Origin: Anaspis maculata
Lineage: Eukaryota > Arthropoda > Insecta > Coleoptera > Scraptiidae
Direction of reading: 5' to 3'
DNA length: 64,000 nt
Assembly (NCBI GenBank): GCA_949128115.1
Contig: OX421968.1
Span: forward strand, 27,078,377 to 27,142,376
The position numbers and the translations under genes are program-made. Below are positions 55,030 to 64,000 of the stretch, piece by piece. Every line of letters begins with the position of its first letter. The stretch's first letter is position 1. Below the pieces are notes generated by a model, which was given only the letters and a program-made list of their open reading frames with translations, was not told the origin of the DNA and ran no database searches.

Positions 55030-55348
55030 ATAACTCGTTTTTTCGTTTTTGGAACGGAGAAGCAACGTGGGGGAGCGCCGAGAGTCAAAATTTCACGGGA
55101 TCACCACCTGGAGCCCTGTGGCGGATTAAAAACGCGACTGGTGTCAAGCCCAGCGGGTTTTAATCGTGCTGCGGGTTTCCCAGCATCAAGGGCGCTGCCT
55201 TGTAGCGTCTTAATCCAAGGCGGATTATGGCCTGCTTGGTGGTGCTCGGGACACGGTAAGGCTCTGCCCCTAGCCACCCCCCCAAACACGTTTTCGTCCG
55301 CGGGACCAGTACTGCAAAAAAGCGCGACACGTACGGGACCGTGAAAAA
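55030..55348 (+). other. Leader of the Gypsy element
   Basis: The 319 bases between primer site and gag hold GC-rich sequence without a convincing gene; the open frames here are shadows. Confidence 0.5.
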
Positions 55349-56323
55349 ATGCGGCGCGCGCGCATTTCGGGCGTAATTCCGGCAAGAACATCTGCGAAGA
55401 AGACGCCGACGAAGAATGCGCCCAAGAAGAAAACGACCGAAACGCCTCTCTCTGGTCTAGGAGTCGGAGCAGGGGATGTAGCCGCTGCCGTCTCCGCAGC
55501 GTCTCTCCTAGTGGCGCCCCAACCACAACAACAACAACAGCAGCTGCCGACCGCCGAATATGCGCGCATCGCGAGCGTCCTCGAGAGCCTGGAAACGCGT
55601 TTCCGCTCCAACGCTCAGCCGGAAATTTCGCCATTCGCGGGGCTGCCACATGAAGATGTAAGAGAGTACCTGAGAGGTGTGGAGGAATCTCTCACCACAG
55701 CCGGAACGCCGCGACGAAAATGGTTGCACCTGGTAGCCGACCAGCTCTCCGGAGAAGCCGCTTCCTGGGTGAAGCCGTACCTCCAGGTGGACCTGGCTTG
55801 GGAAGAAGTGAAACAGGCTCTTCTCAACCACTTTGATTCGCCGCAACGACGCGGACAAGCCGGTGGAAAGCTCCACACCGAAACGCAGAACGGCGAACCG
55901 GTTCTGTTGTTCCTAAGGAAGAAGGTGAAGTTCGCACGGAGAATCGCACCGTACCTTCCTGACGAGGAACTCATCGGCATGCTGATTGCACTCACGGATT
56001 ACGATATTAAGTACCACCTTACATTAAATCCGGTGAAGACGCTGGCCGAGCTGGTGGATAAGGCACAAAAGGTAGAATCCTTGCGCGAGGAAGCGCCGAA
56101 GGTCACGACGGCAACCACACGGCAAGTACCTGCAGGCAGCGCGACGTCGAATCTGCCGCCGCCATGTCGATATTGCCCCGAGCGGCATTATCATCGAAAT
56201 TGTCCTGTGCTCCAAGCTCGGCGCGAGCCGCCACGTGACGCGTTCCGTCAGTACCAACAGCACCAGGAAAACCCCACCGGGACGAACGACGCGCGGGCGT
56301 CGCAACGTCCCCAGCACCAGTAA
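55349..56323 (+). CDS. gag: Gag of the Gypsy element
   Basis: This 324-residue particle protein has a basic Ala/Lys-rich start (1-35) and a Gln run (58-65). A capsid-like helical domain spans about 95-245 (FAGLPHEDVREYLRGVEESL, WLHLVADQLSGEAASWV, W151). A zinc knuckle lies at C273-x2-C276-x3-H280-x4-C285, one residue shorter than the usual spacing. The tail is Gln/Arg-rich. The frame is open throughout. Pol lies in the -1 frame and is open from 56239, an overlap of about 85 bases. GGAAAAC (56266-56272) is the nearest slippery-like site but is not canonical. The ATG at 55349 is the first in the frame after the leader. Confidence 0.88.
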   Translation: MRRARISGVIPARTSAKKTPTKNAPKKKTTETPLSGLGVGAGDVAAAVSAASLLVAPQPQQQQQQLPTAEYARIASVLESLETRFRSNAQPEISPFAGLPHEDVREYLRGVEESLTTAGTPRRKWLHLVADQLSGEAASWVKPYLQVDLAWEEVKQALLNHFDSPQRRGQAGGKLHTETQNGEPVLLFLRKKVKFARRIAPYLPDEELIGMLIALTDYDIKYHLTLNPVKTLAELVDKAQKVESLREEAPKVTTATTRQVPAGSATSNLPPPCRYCPERHYHRNCPVLQARREPPRDAFRQYQQHQENPTGTNDARASQRPQHQ

Positions 56324-59300
56324 TTTCGCTGTGCGCCACCTCTTCGGACAACGCTCCCCTAATTCTTCTTCGACTCGACCACCATCAAGTGCATGCCTAC
56401 CTCGACACTGGCTCGACGCTAAACTTAATCGACTACACGCTCGTCAACGACCAGCAGATCGACAAGACCGCCACTTTGTCCGTAGGCCTCGCAAGCACAA
56501 CAGTTGAGCCCTTGAGAACGGAGGGTACCGTCCGTCTGACGTTTACCGCCGAAGAGGCGCCATACACCGCAGATTTCCACGTGGTGCGTAGTCTAGCACA
56601 TTCCGTCATTCTCGGCAAGAGTTTCTGCCACCAGTCCGGAGCCGTCATTGATTTCCAGCGGGAGTGCCTCCACCTCGGAAAACAGCAGCGACGTACCGTC
56701 TTCTGGAATAAGGACCACGCCTCTCGACAGCGAAGAGGATCACCTTTATCTGTCGACGACGTCCAGCACAATTTCCCGGAGCCTCTCCACGGAGCTTTTC
56801 AACAGCTCTTGACCGATTTCGTGCAGACACTTAGCCAGGACCCGCGTCCTACGACGACGCTGACTACCACTCACAAAATCCGGCTCAAAGACGAAACCCC
56901 ATTTCGAATTCGACCGTACCGGACCACATCCGAAAAGAAAGCCATTATCGAGGAGCAGGTGCATCAGATGTTGAAAGACGGCATTATCGAGCGCTCGAAC
57001 TCGGAGTTTTCATCGCCGATTGTTATCGTCACGAAGAATGATAAACCAAGATTCTGCCTAGATTACAGAAAACTAAACTCGCAGACAATCACCGAGCCGT
57101 CTCCGATTCCGCGAATCCATGAGACGCTCAAAGACCTAGGTGAAGCCAATGTTTTCTCTACTCTAGATTTAAAATCAGGATATTGGCAAGTGCCGCTCGA
57201 TCCGTCTTGTCGTCGATATACGGCCTTCTCCACCGTGGATGGCGGCCATTGGCAGTTCAAGGTCATGCCCTTCGGCTTGGCCAATGCGCCTACCACCTTC
57301 CAACGTATGATGGTGCAGGAAGTGTTAAACGGCTACCTTCACGAATTCTGTCTGGTGTACATGGACGACATTATTGTCTACTCGAAGTCGACAGAAGAGC
57401 ACCTTCATCACCTACGGCTCGTTCTGGAGCGTCTCCTGACCCATCACCTCCGCTGCGGCATCAAAAAGTGCAAGTTTGCATGCTCGAGCATCGAGTACTT
57501 GGGCCACACCGTAAGCGACGCCGGAAATACGCCGCTGCAAAAGCACGTGAGGCTCGTGCACGACGCAAAGCAGCCGACGAATCGAAAACAACTCCAGAGT
57601 TTCCTTGGAACCTGTAACTGGTTGCGTGAATACATCCCACGGTTCGCCGAAATCGCGGCTCCGCTGACAGACATGACGTCGCCGAAATGCCGATTCTCCT
57701 GGGGAGAGGCACAGCAAGCCGCCTTTGAAGGATTAAAAACCGCCATGGCAACCCCGAGAACGCTAAGCCGTCCCGACGCTGTTTTACCCTTCGTCCTGCA
57801 GACCGATGCAAGCAACACCGGCATGGCTGCCGTGTTATACCAAATTAAGCCCAACGGCGAGAGAGCCATCATTTCGTTTGCCAGTGCACGTTTCAACCGT
57901 ACAGAACGCCGCCTGCACATTAACGAACAAGAGTGCCTTGCCATCTTGTGGGGTGTCAAACAGTATAGACCGTACTTGGAAGACCGACCGTTCACGATTC
58001 GAACTGACAGTCAAGCGCTTTTGTGGCTGAATAAGGCAAAAGATTCCAAGGCCAAGCTCACGCGCTGGTCGCTGCTCCTGCAGGAATTCAGCTATTCCGT
58101 GGAACACGTACCCGGCCGAGCCAACGAGTTAGCGGACGCTCTCTCACGGAATCCAGAGCCGAATCAGTCGCTAATTTCCGCCGATTGTACCACCAGAATG
58201 TTGCCTCCTGAGTTGGCCGACGGCGCGCCACAGACGTCTAGCGTTGACGAACCCGATCGGCGCGAGCACGTGTTCCTGACGGACGTCAGGACATTGTCGG
58301 ACGAGGTCAAAGAGGCTCAGGTCAACTCCAGGACGGCACAGGAGATGATGCGCATACGGCGCTCTCTTCAGAACGATCCGGATACCGAGGACTGGCATGC
58401 CGGCTTCAGGGCAAATTACGAGGTGGAGGACGACGTGCTGTACAGACTAGCGGACGATGGACGTCGACTGCTGTATGTACCTTCCGAACTACAACCCCGA
58501 ATTTTCTACGAACATCACGACGCTCACTTAGCGGGCCACCCTGGCGAAGAAGAAACGCAGCGATCGATTACCGAGCAGTACCACTGGCCAAGCGTCGACA
58601 AGGACTGCCGTGCATACGTCAGATCATGTCTAATATGTTCGCTGGTGAAGGGCCGATCGTCACACATTCCCGCGGAACAGCGTCCCCGTCAACCACGTGA
58701 GCCATTCGAGGCCGTTGCCTTGGATCTCATGGGACCGTACGAAACTTCCGAAAAGGGAAATCGCTTCATTCTCGTCATCACCGACCTTTTCACACGTTGG
58801 ATCGACGCCTGGCCGCTAAGTTAGACTTCGACTAAATCCATCGTTGCCACGCTCGACGAACACTTTTTCCCGTTGCATGGGTACCCGCGTACTATCATTT
58901 CGGACAACGGTCCTCAGTTTTCGTCCGCGTACTGGTCCCGCGCCTGCGATAGGTGGCAGAGTCACCACTGGACGACTGCCGTGTACCATCCGCGCGCAAA
59001 CCCGACTGAGCGTCGCAACCAGGAAATCAAGAAGGGCCTTCGCTGTCGCCTTATTGACCGACCGGCTACCGAGTGGGACGTTCACTTGCCAGCGACCTTA
59101 TTCAGTCTCCGTCGGCGTCGGAACGCCGCCACCGGACAAAGTCCGGCGGAGCTGTTGATCGGCCGCTCCTTAAGGTTTCCTGGCGAGTGGAAAGCCGCGG
59201 AACCCCTGCCTCGAGCATCGGCAGCAGAACGTGCCGAAGCCGCCCACGAACACCAGCGCGAATATGTTGAAGCTCGCCACCGAGTTCCAGATCGACCTGT

Positions 59301-59502
59301 GCCCGACTATTTGCCAGGCGATCTCGTTCTTGTCCGGCATCCTCCGGCTCCAGGAGCATTTCATCCGAAATGGCTCGGTCCTCACTCCATCGTGCGGAAC
59401 GTCAGTCCCGGCGTCTTCATTGTCAACATCGACGAGCGACTCGTCAAGTACCACGTGGATAAACTTAGAAGAGCTCCAAGACGACCGCGTCGTCGAGTGT
59501 AG
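56239..59502 (+). pseudogene. pol: Pol of the Gypsy element: PR-RT-RH-IN with one in-frame TAG
   Basis: Residues are counted from the Met at 56389; the frame is open from 56239. Protease: LDTGST (5-10) and ILGKSF. RT: CLDYRKLN, LDLKSGYW (D260), MPFGLANAP, YMDD (324-327), EYLGH. RNase H: QTDAS (D473), NEQECLA (E515), RTDSQAL (D540), ending ADALSR (582-587). Integrase zinc domain: H710 or H713, H717, C747 and C750; first core Asp D779. A TAG at 58822-58824 then interrupts WPLS, and the same frame continues to 59502 with IISDNGPQF and PTERRNQ, completing the DDE triad, and a basic C-terminus. One nonsense change is the only lesion I see, so the copy is recently dead or a readthrough substrate. 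Confidence 0.9.
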
Positions 59503-59809
59503 TGTGCCCCCTACCTCCGTCAGTACGTTGCCTTATGGCAAACAAAGAAAACTTAGTGTCGCGACCCCAGGACATGTCCTCTTGCCACTCGTTGTGACCT
59601 TGACACCTTTGTTTAGCCTTTACAAGTGCGCGCCTTGTCCCAAAAATGTTCCCCTTTTTAAAGCGAAAGTTCTCCGCCATGTTAAAAAAAAATGTTACTT
59701 TAACGTAGTTACCCTCAGGTGTAATACATTAGTTTAAGGTATTTCTACGGTCGTTCATTGTTGTAAAATGAATTTGTTAATTTTGAATAAAGAGTGTGCC
59801 CTAAGTCTC

Positions 59810-59822
59810 AGGGGGGGGCGAC
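59810..59822 (+). other. Polypurine tract of the Gypsy element
   Basis: AGGGGGGGGCGAC lies directly before the 3' LTR; it is mostly G with two C near its end. Confidence 0.7.
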
Positions 59823-60109
59823 TGTCATTGCGGAGCCTTCAGCTCCCCAATGGTTACCGTTAACCACGGCTGACTTCGGTCCCACAGTCTTAATAATAGA
59901 AGGCGACAGGATGTCAAGCGCGTCAGTCAGGGGTGACGTGTGTTCCTTCTGAGCTGCACCAATTTTGCTAATCAATCTTCATTCTCCCTCCGTTCACGAG
60001 CTGATCCGTTCTCGATGTTACCGGCAGTGCGTCGGCACGACCCGGCACGACCCTCACCGACCCTGAGCTAGCCGAGCGGTCCGCGTCCCCGAGTACCGGG
60101 GCGTTGACA
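59823..60109 (+). repeat. 3' LTR of the Gypsy element
   Basis: It is 287 bp. It carries a tandem CGGCACGACC duplication (near 60033-60053) that is absent from the 5' LTR. GTAG follows. Confidence 0.92.
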
Positions 60110-60173
60110 GTAGGAACCTGTAGACGGTTATTATCTATATACTCAGTGGATAGCGTTACAATCCTCATAATTC

Positions 60174-60937
60174 AATATGCGACATTCAGCGGCACGACAT
60201 GCGCTGTAGGTTCGCAAAGCTAGGGGATGGAACTCATGCGTCTGCGCGAGCTAGGAAAAGTCAAAACCTGCAGATTTTCAGTCACCGATTTAACAAAGGA
60301 AAATATGTGACAAGAAACTCCTGATTTCCATGCTAGATTATGCGAAATAATGCTGTCCAAAAAATGAATTCCGCGCGTAGTGTTCCGAAAAGAACGAAAA
60401 AGCCGTTTTCACTGTATCTGGTTGCCTAGAAGGTGATGTTTTTTTGGGAACACACATGGAATGGAACGGCACTGCTTTTTCCGTACGGTTTTTGCAGCCA
60501 AGCACTCGACAAACTGTCCGTCATTTTTGAAAAAAAAACTGAAAACACAAAACCTCTGATAGGTATAACCCGATAAAATTTTATTTACCATTTGTTTACT
60601 TGCAGTTTCATGCCATTGACAGACAGGACGGCAACCGTAAGGCAGAGAGAAATACTAGAAGTAGGGCGGTATTTTCAAAAAAACACTAACTGATAAACAC
60701 GTTACCATATTTTCGCTCATATTGTATCAAAAACTGATCCATCATTGCTGGTCTTGAACACAATGAAAAATCAAGAAACGCTCTTTTTTCCATAACTTAT
60801 TTGAAAGTTCCATTTCCAGCCGTTTCAATAATATACAATGTTGAAATTACGCTTTTTACATGTGTTAGCATACGGCACTATTCTCAAATCCCCTCGCATG
60901 GTTGCACAAGCGCAGAAATGGCACTGAATTTCGCCTA
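60174..60937 (-). repeat. THAP-like repeat, copy 2
   Basis: It is the reverse-strand counterpart of 8851-9640, with matching blocks throughout (for example GCGAACCTACAGCGCA and CGAGCTAGGAAAAGTCAAAAC). The THAP-like phrase also occurs here near 60490 in a broken frame. Confidence 0.65.
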
Positions 60938-61238
60938 CTGGGAATATCAAGCCGAGACCACTGGGTGCTTTCCATCTAGACGGTACAAATACCACCAGAC
61001 GGCACATGTTCCATGGTGTGGCACAAAATTTTAGGTGATCCAATGAACGGCGCAGAACCGAGTAGGAACACGTAGATGGAAAGCACCGTTTAGCACCCGC
61101 ACATGCGTAAATGGCAGGTGTACCGAACTTGGGGCTAGGTGGAAAGCACGCACTGTGCCCCTATGGCCACTGAGCCCCGGTCTCCCCTACTCATAGCCCT
61201 TCAAAAGTTATATGTAGCGCGAAGGCAGTATCGGCTGA
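60938..61238. other. Non-coding stretch with GCCCCGGTCTCCCCT end
   Basis: GAGCCCCGGTCTCCCCTAC at about 61167-61185 is the complement of GTAGGGGAGACCGGGGCA at 52663-52680, possibly the two ends of one large element or two family copies. Confidence 0.45.
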
Positions 61239-61427
61239 AGGTGCGCTCAGTCAGCTTATTTAGCCGCAAGTTCTAATTTTAGTCGCAACCGCAGAGACGC
61301 CCATTGGCTCTTATGAACCAGCCTCCTCTCCTCCTCAGAACAGCCAATGAGTGATGCAGCGCTTACGACTAAAATTAAAACTTGCGGCTAAATAAGCTGA
61401 CTCAGAAGGAGCTGACTGAACGCACCT
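61239..61427. mobile_element. AGGTGCGCTCAGTC MITE with TGA duplication
   Basis: This 189-bp copy of the MITE family has TGA on both sides (61236-61238, 61428-61430). A short internal duplication (AGCTGACTCAGAAGGAGCTGACTGA) explains its extra length. Confidence 0.85.
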
Positions 61428-61840
61428 TGAAAGTATCCTACCCGCAGACCCGCGGAGGATAGGCGGAAGCAAGGGACGGAAGAGTCACAATCACAATGCT
61501 GCCAACAGTCTAAAATTGAATATTGTGTTGGGCGAAAAAACTGTCGGGTGAAGAATGAAGATACTAAAGAACTGAACTGTAACCCACTCGCATGGTCCGA
61601 GCTGATTTTTGCCAATAAACTGTTGATGCCAAGGGCGAACGGGGCGCGGCCAGGCTGAAGGGCGGAGCCTGCAGGCTTTGGCGGAAGCGCACTGTTAATG
61701 GCGGTGGTGAGACCTGAGGCCTCGCTAGCGGACGTTGTCCGCTCGGCGGATGGTTCGGGACGGTGGCCCCCGAGGGGGCCGGTGCTTTGGCCCTGAAAAG
61801 GACTAATGGTTTTTTGAGAGTGGTCCTGGATGGGAAACAT
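61388..61840 (-). CDS. Candidate first exon of an unidentified host gene in GC-rich DNA
   Basis: A minus-strand ATG (61840) lies about 70 bases after a TATA/initiator pair. It opens a Ser/Pro/Ala-rich frame, MFPIQDHSQKTISPFQGQ, with FALGINSLLAKISS further on, which loosely recalls the eh1-type FxIxxLL motifs near the N-termini of homeodomain proteins. The frame then runs into the MITE at 61427, so the true exon should end earlier; I see no strong donor. The GC-rich context differs sharply from the neighbours. It may be a real first exon, a retroelement 5' end, or chance. Confidence 0.3.
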   Translation of the reverse strand: MFPIQDHSQKTISPFQGQSTGPLGGHRPEPSAERTTSASEASGLTTAINSALPPKPAGSALQPGRAPFALGINSLLAKISSDHASGLQFSSLVSSFFTRQFFRPTQYSILDCWQHCDCDSSVPCFRLSSAGLRVGYFQGAFSQLLLSQLI

Positions 61841-61909
61841 CAGGGCGAAGGCCGTCTGCGGACGTGCGGTGCGTAGTCGATGCGGCGATGTGTGTCGGCT
61901 CAGGACTGC

Positions 61910-61950
61910 TGAACGACTGGGCAGAATTATACAAGCGTTGGCTTATATAG
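61910..61950 (-). promoter_or_regulatory. Candidate TATA promoter (minus strand)
   Basis: On the minus strand CTATATAAGC (61950-61941) precedes a TTCAGCAG initiator-like sequence (A at 61910) by about 34 bases. Upstream is GC-box-like GGAGGCGGGGCC (about 61970-61983). The downstream frame starts at 61840. Confidence 0.4.
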
Positions 61951-62216
61951 GAGCGAAGGGACGAGCGTAGGCCCCGCCTCCTTCCGGCCGGGCCGGTAAC
62001 ACTGTGCTTGCTCTTAGGTTTCAACGTGAACTAGTACCTATCGCGCGACACGTTTTTACGGCTAGACTATTGGTAGTACTGCATGGTTTTGGACCGAAAT
62101 TTAGCGGGAAATTTAAACATGTAATCACTATTGCAAGAGGCAGCAACAGCGCAAGGTGGAATATCCTTGGGTGGAATGGAATGACGCGCGAAAGCAGTGC
62201 TGTCTTTGCATGTTTG

Positions 62217-62755
62217 AGCTAGGTCTGCACGGGCGGCATATTCGCAGAAATTTGTCGATAAACCGTTGAAATTCAATTGTTATCATTGCCGTTGTCAAAA
62301 AGAGCAAATTTTAGCGATAAGTAACAGGATGTCCAGAAAATTGTGGGAAAACTCTCTAGTACGTCGTGAAGGACCCTTACGGGAATTCCGAAAAAGTGTT
62401 AAAAAAATTCTACGACCTTTATTTCTGGGGTTATTAAGAGTCTTTCTAGAGCTGTGTCAATACAAAAGATTTCAGTTTACTATTGACGGCAGAATTATGA
62501 GAAAGAAATGTCTACCACTGGATATGTGTATTGATTTTTTTCTTTTTACAGGTGAGTCAGAACTAAGAAAATTATGATTCGAAGGACCAGTTTTTGACTC
62601 TTGATAACCCCAAAAATTAAAGTCGAAGAATTTTTTTTTATCATGCATTTTTTCGGAATTCCCTGAAGGGTCCCTCACAACCTCGCTCACAACGTACTGG
62701 AGAGCTTTTCCGCCATTTTCTGGACATCGCATATCGCCCGTGTAGACCTAGAGCT
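62217..62755. mobile_element. 539-bp hairpin element
   Basis: AGCTAGGTCTGCACGGGCGGCATAT at the left and GCATATCGCCCGTGTAGACCTAGAGCT at the right are inverted. Inner arms TGTCCAGAAAAT...AGTACGT and GGGAATTCCGAAAAA also pair. A plus-strand frame ending at an ACAG|GTGAGT site (62266-62577) and its minus counterpart come from the two arms and are not exons. Confidence 0.8.
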
Positions 62756-62800
62756 TTACTTTCTGCTTTGCGTTTCGAACGGTTTTTTTTTTAATCAAGT

Positions 62801-63129
62801 ACGGAGTTGAATTGGTCATATTGGTAAAATAGGCGTTGCGAAATCAATCCGTGTGGGTTTATTCCTTGACGGATTCTGGCCATTTTGGTCCCTTCCGAAA
62901 GCTACAATGATGTACTTTGGTTTGAGCTCATTGGCATTTCCGAAATCCAAGAAAAAAAAAATAATTTTGACATTTGAGAAAATTATTCTTGGATTTTGGA
63001 AATGCCAATAGGCTCAAACCAAAGTACATCCTTGCAGCTTTTGAAAGAGACCAAAATGGTAAGAATCCGTCAAGGAATAAGCCCACACGGATTGATTTCG
63101 CAACGCTTATTTTACCAATATGACTCCGT
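62801..63129. mobile_element. 329-bp near-perfect hairpin element
   Basis: ACGGAGTTGAATTGGTCATATTGG pairs with CCAATATGACTCCGT. The arms extend to AAATCCAAGAA/TTCTTGGATTT around a short AT loop. A partial second copy of one end (GTTGAATTGGTAAAATAAGCGTTGCG, then ACTCCGTCCTTA) follows at 63142-63180. Confidence 0.8.
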
Positions 63130-64000
63130 CCTTAAGAACGGTGTTGAATTGGTAAAATAAGCGTTGCGACTCCGTCCTTAAACCGAAAACAGTTCACAAA
63201 TGGAAAATCGAGTGGACAATATTAGGTGATACAACAGTTTTTTGTAATTTCTGTTTCCACCAACTAGAATTTCTATAACTTCTGACTGAAAGGCATTGCT
63301 ATCTCTAGAATTCGTCAATTTTTTCGAAATATTTTAGGAAAAATAGATAAAATTATATAGGTATTAGTATTACACTCGTTTAATAAGACGTTTTGTCACA
63401 CTCCTTTCTTTGGGACCCTCCTCACTGTGCGATTTATAAAATCCAAAAGTAGCATAATGGACTGAAAACAGTGTCCAATAAGCAATAAGGTTCTGTGTGA
63501 TAAAAAATTTGCGGGTTATCCACTAATTTTTAACGAAAAAATTATCAAAGTTACGTAACCAGGTTTTATTTGTGGTATACAATGCCCGTGCTACGTCTTT
63601 CATTATGAAGAAAGAACCTCGAGGAGGTGAATAAGGTAATTTCCAACATGTATGCATGAGTTTTATTATTCTATTGAATACCTATACCTAATACCTATAC
63701 CTATACCTATACCTAACCAAATACCTATTGGCCTTATTGCTACTTCACTTTAATTCGTTCCAGGTTTAGCAAAAAGGCCACGTTCCCACTGTTGTGTAAA
63801 TATTAAATAGCATAGCCATGTAGGCAACCAGGCTTACACTAGTGTACGTGCAGTTGCACATAAATATTATACCGGTATGCGCAGTCTCCACGCGCAATTG
63901 GACGCAGCCCTCGGAAGTAGGTGTATGAATAAAGGCACTTACTATGCAACGCTCTCAAAGTACAGTTGTGTTATTTACCAGTCCCACCCCAAGCAACAAA
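63130..64000. other. Non-coding end of window
   Basis: It has a (CCTATA)n-like simple repeat at about 63678-63722. No exon or further element is recognised. Confidence 0.45.

Larger units (their letters stand above)
54729..60109 (+). mobile_element. Ty3/Gypsy LTR retrotransposon, complete except one in-frame stop
   Basis: The 5381-bp element has LTRs of 277 and 287 bp (TGTCATTG...GTTGACA) and a GTAG duplication (54725-54728, 60110-60113). It carries a tRNA-Lys-like primer site, gag, pol with PR-RT-RH-IN, a polypurine tract, and no env. The only coding lesion seen in pol is a TAG at 58822-58824. The LTRs differ by a 10-bp tandem duplication plus a few substitutions. GC content is clearly higher than in the surroundings. 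Confidence 0.92.

Noticed and set aside
54871..55649. Frames crossing the Gypsy 5' LTR and the minus strand of gag
   Set aside because: They are GC-rich shadows of LTR and gag coding sequence.
62266..62577. Exon ending at ACAG|GTGAGT with a basic 103-residue product
   Set aside because: The sequence is one arm of a hairpin; the opposite arm encodes the mirror frame.

Overview
This is a eukaryotic (arthropod, most likely insect) nuclear window made almost entirely of nested transposable elements, with only traces of host genes. The arthropod reading rests on an env-bearing, errantivirus-like LTR element primed by tRNA-Ser, abundant TA-flanked CAGGGTG inverted-repeat elements, a tRNA-derived SINE, and split genes with GT-AG introns. 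A hemipteran is plausible, but the sequence does not prove it. There are no prokaryotic operons, rRNA genes or CRISPR arrays.

Layout. 1-13.1 kb: non-coding DNA with an 1.85-kb fold-back element beside a 5'-truncated non-LTR retrotransposon, a self-nested AGGTGCGTTCAGTC MITE, a THAP-like repeat and short tandem repeats. 13.1-24.7 kb: a Russian-doll block. A TA-flanked element with about 500-bp inverted ends (13687-24721) holds the C-terminal end of an old retroelement ORF on the minus strand. That ORF is split first by a MITE (14664-15720) and then by a nearly intact-looking LTR retrotransposon (15754-24006, target duplication AGGT). 25.5-26.4 kb: two 5' coding exons of an RPUSD1/RluA-type pseudouridine synthase, with two hairpin MITEs in the intron. 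27-35 kb: a hAT-type MITE with a perfect 8-bp target duplication and two large tandem and inverted repeat systems. 35-40.3 kb: a degraded full-length non-LTR retrotransposon (minus strand) interrupted by a 1.25-kb AT-flanked DNA element. 40.4-54.7 kb: inverted-repeat elements, a Y-box/zinc-knuckle fragment, a SINE, a host terminal exon and a triple-nested palindrome. 54.7-60.1 kb: a Ty3/Gypsy element with complete PR-RT-RH-IN and one in-frame stop. 60.1-64 kb: the inverted THAP-like copy, another MITE, a GC-rich TATA promoter candidate and two hairpins.

The most notable observation is in the errantivirus-like element at 15754-24006. After gag there is a canonical A AAA AAC slippery site followed by a stem-loop. 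The -1 frame then encodes an aspartic protease and, where reverse transcriptase and RNase H should be, a complete-looking macrodomain of the TARG1/OARD1 (ADP-ribose/ADP-ribosyl-ester hydrolase) type with both catalytic residues kept. The frame then rejoins the usual post-RNase-H ADALSR motif. Integrase and env follow, each with one in-frame stop. The LTRs differ at one base in about 238, so the insertion is recent even though the element lacks its own RT. It must have been mobilised in trans or be a recent derivative of an autonomous relative.

All functions are inferred from motifs read by eye. No database search was run.
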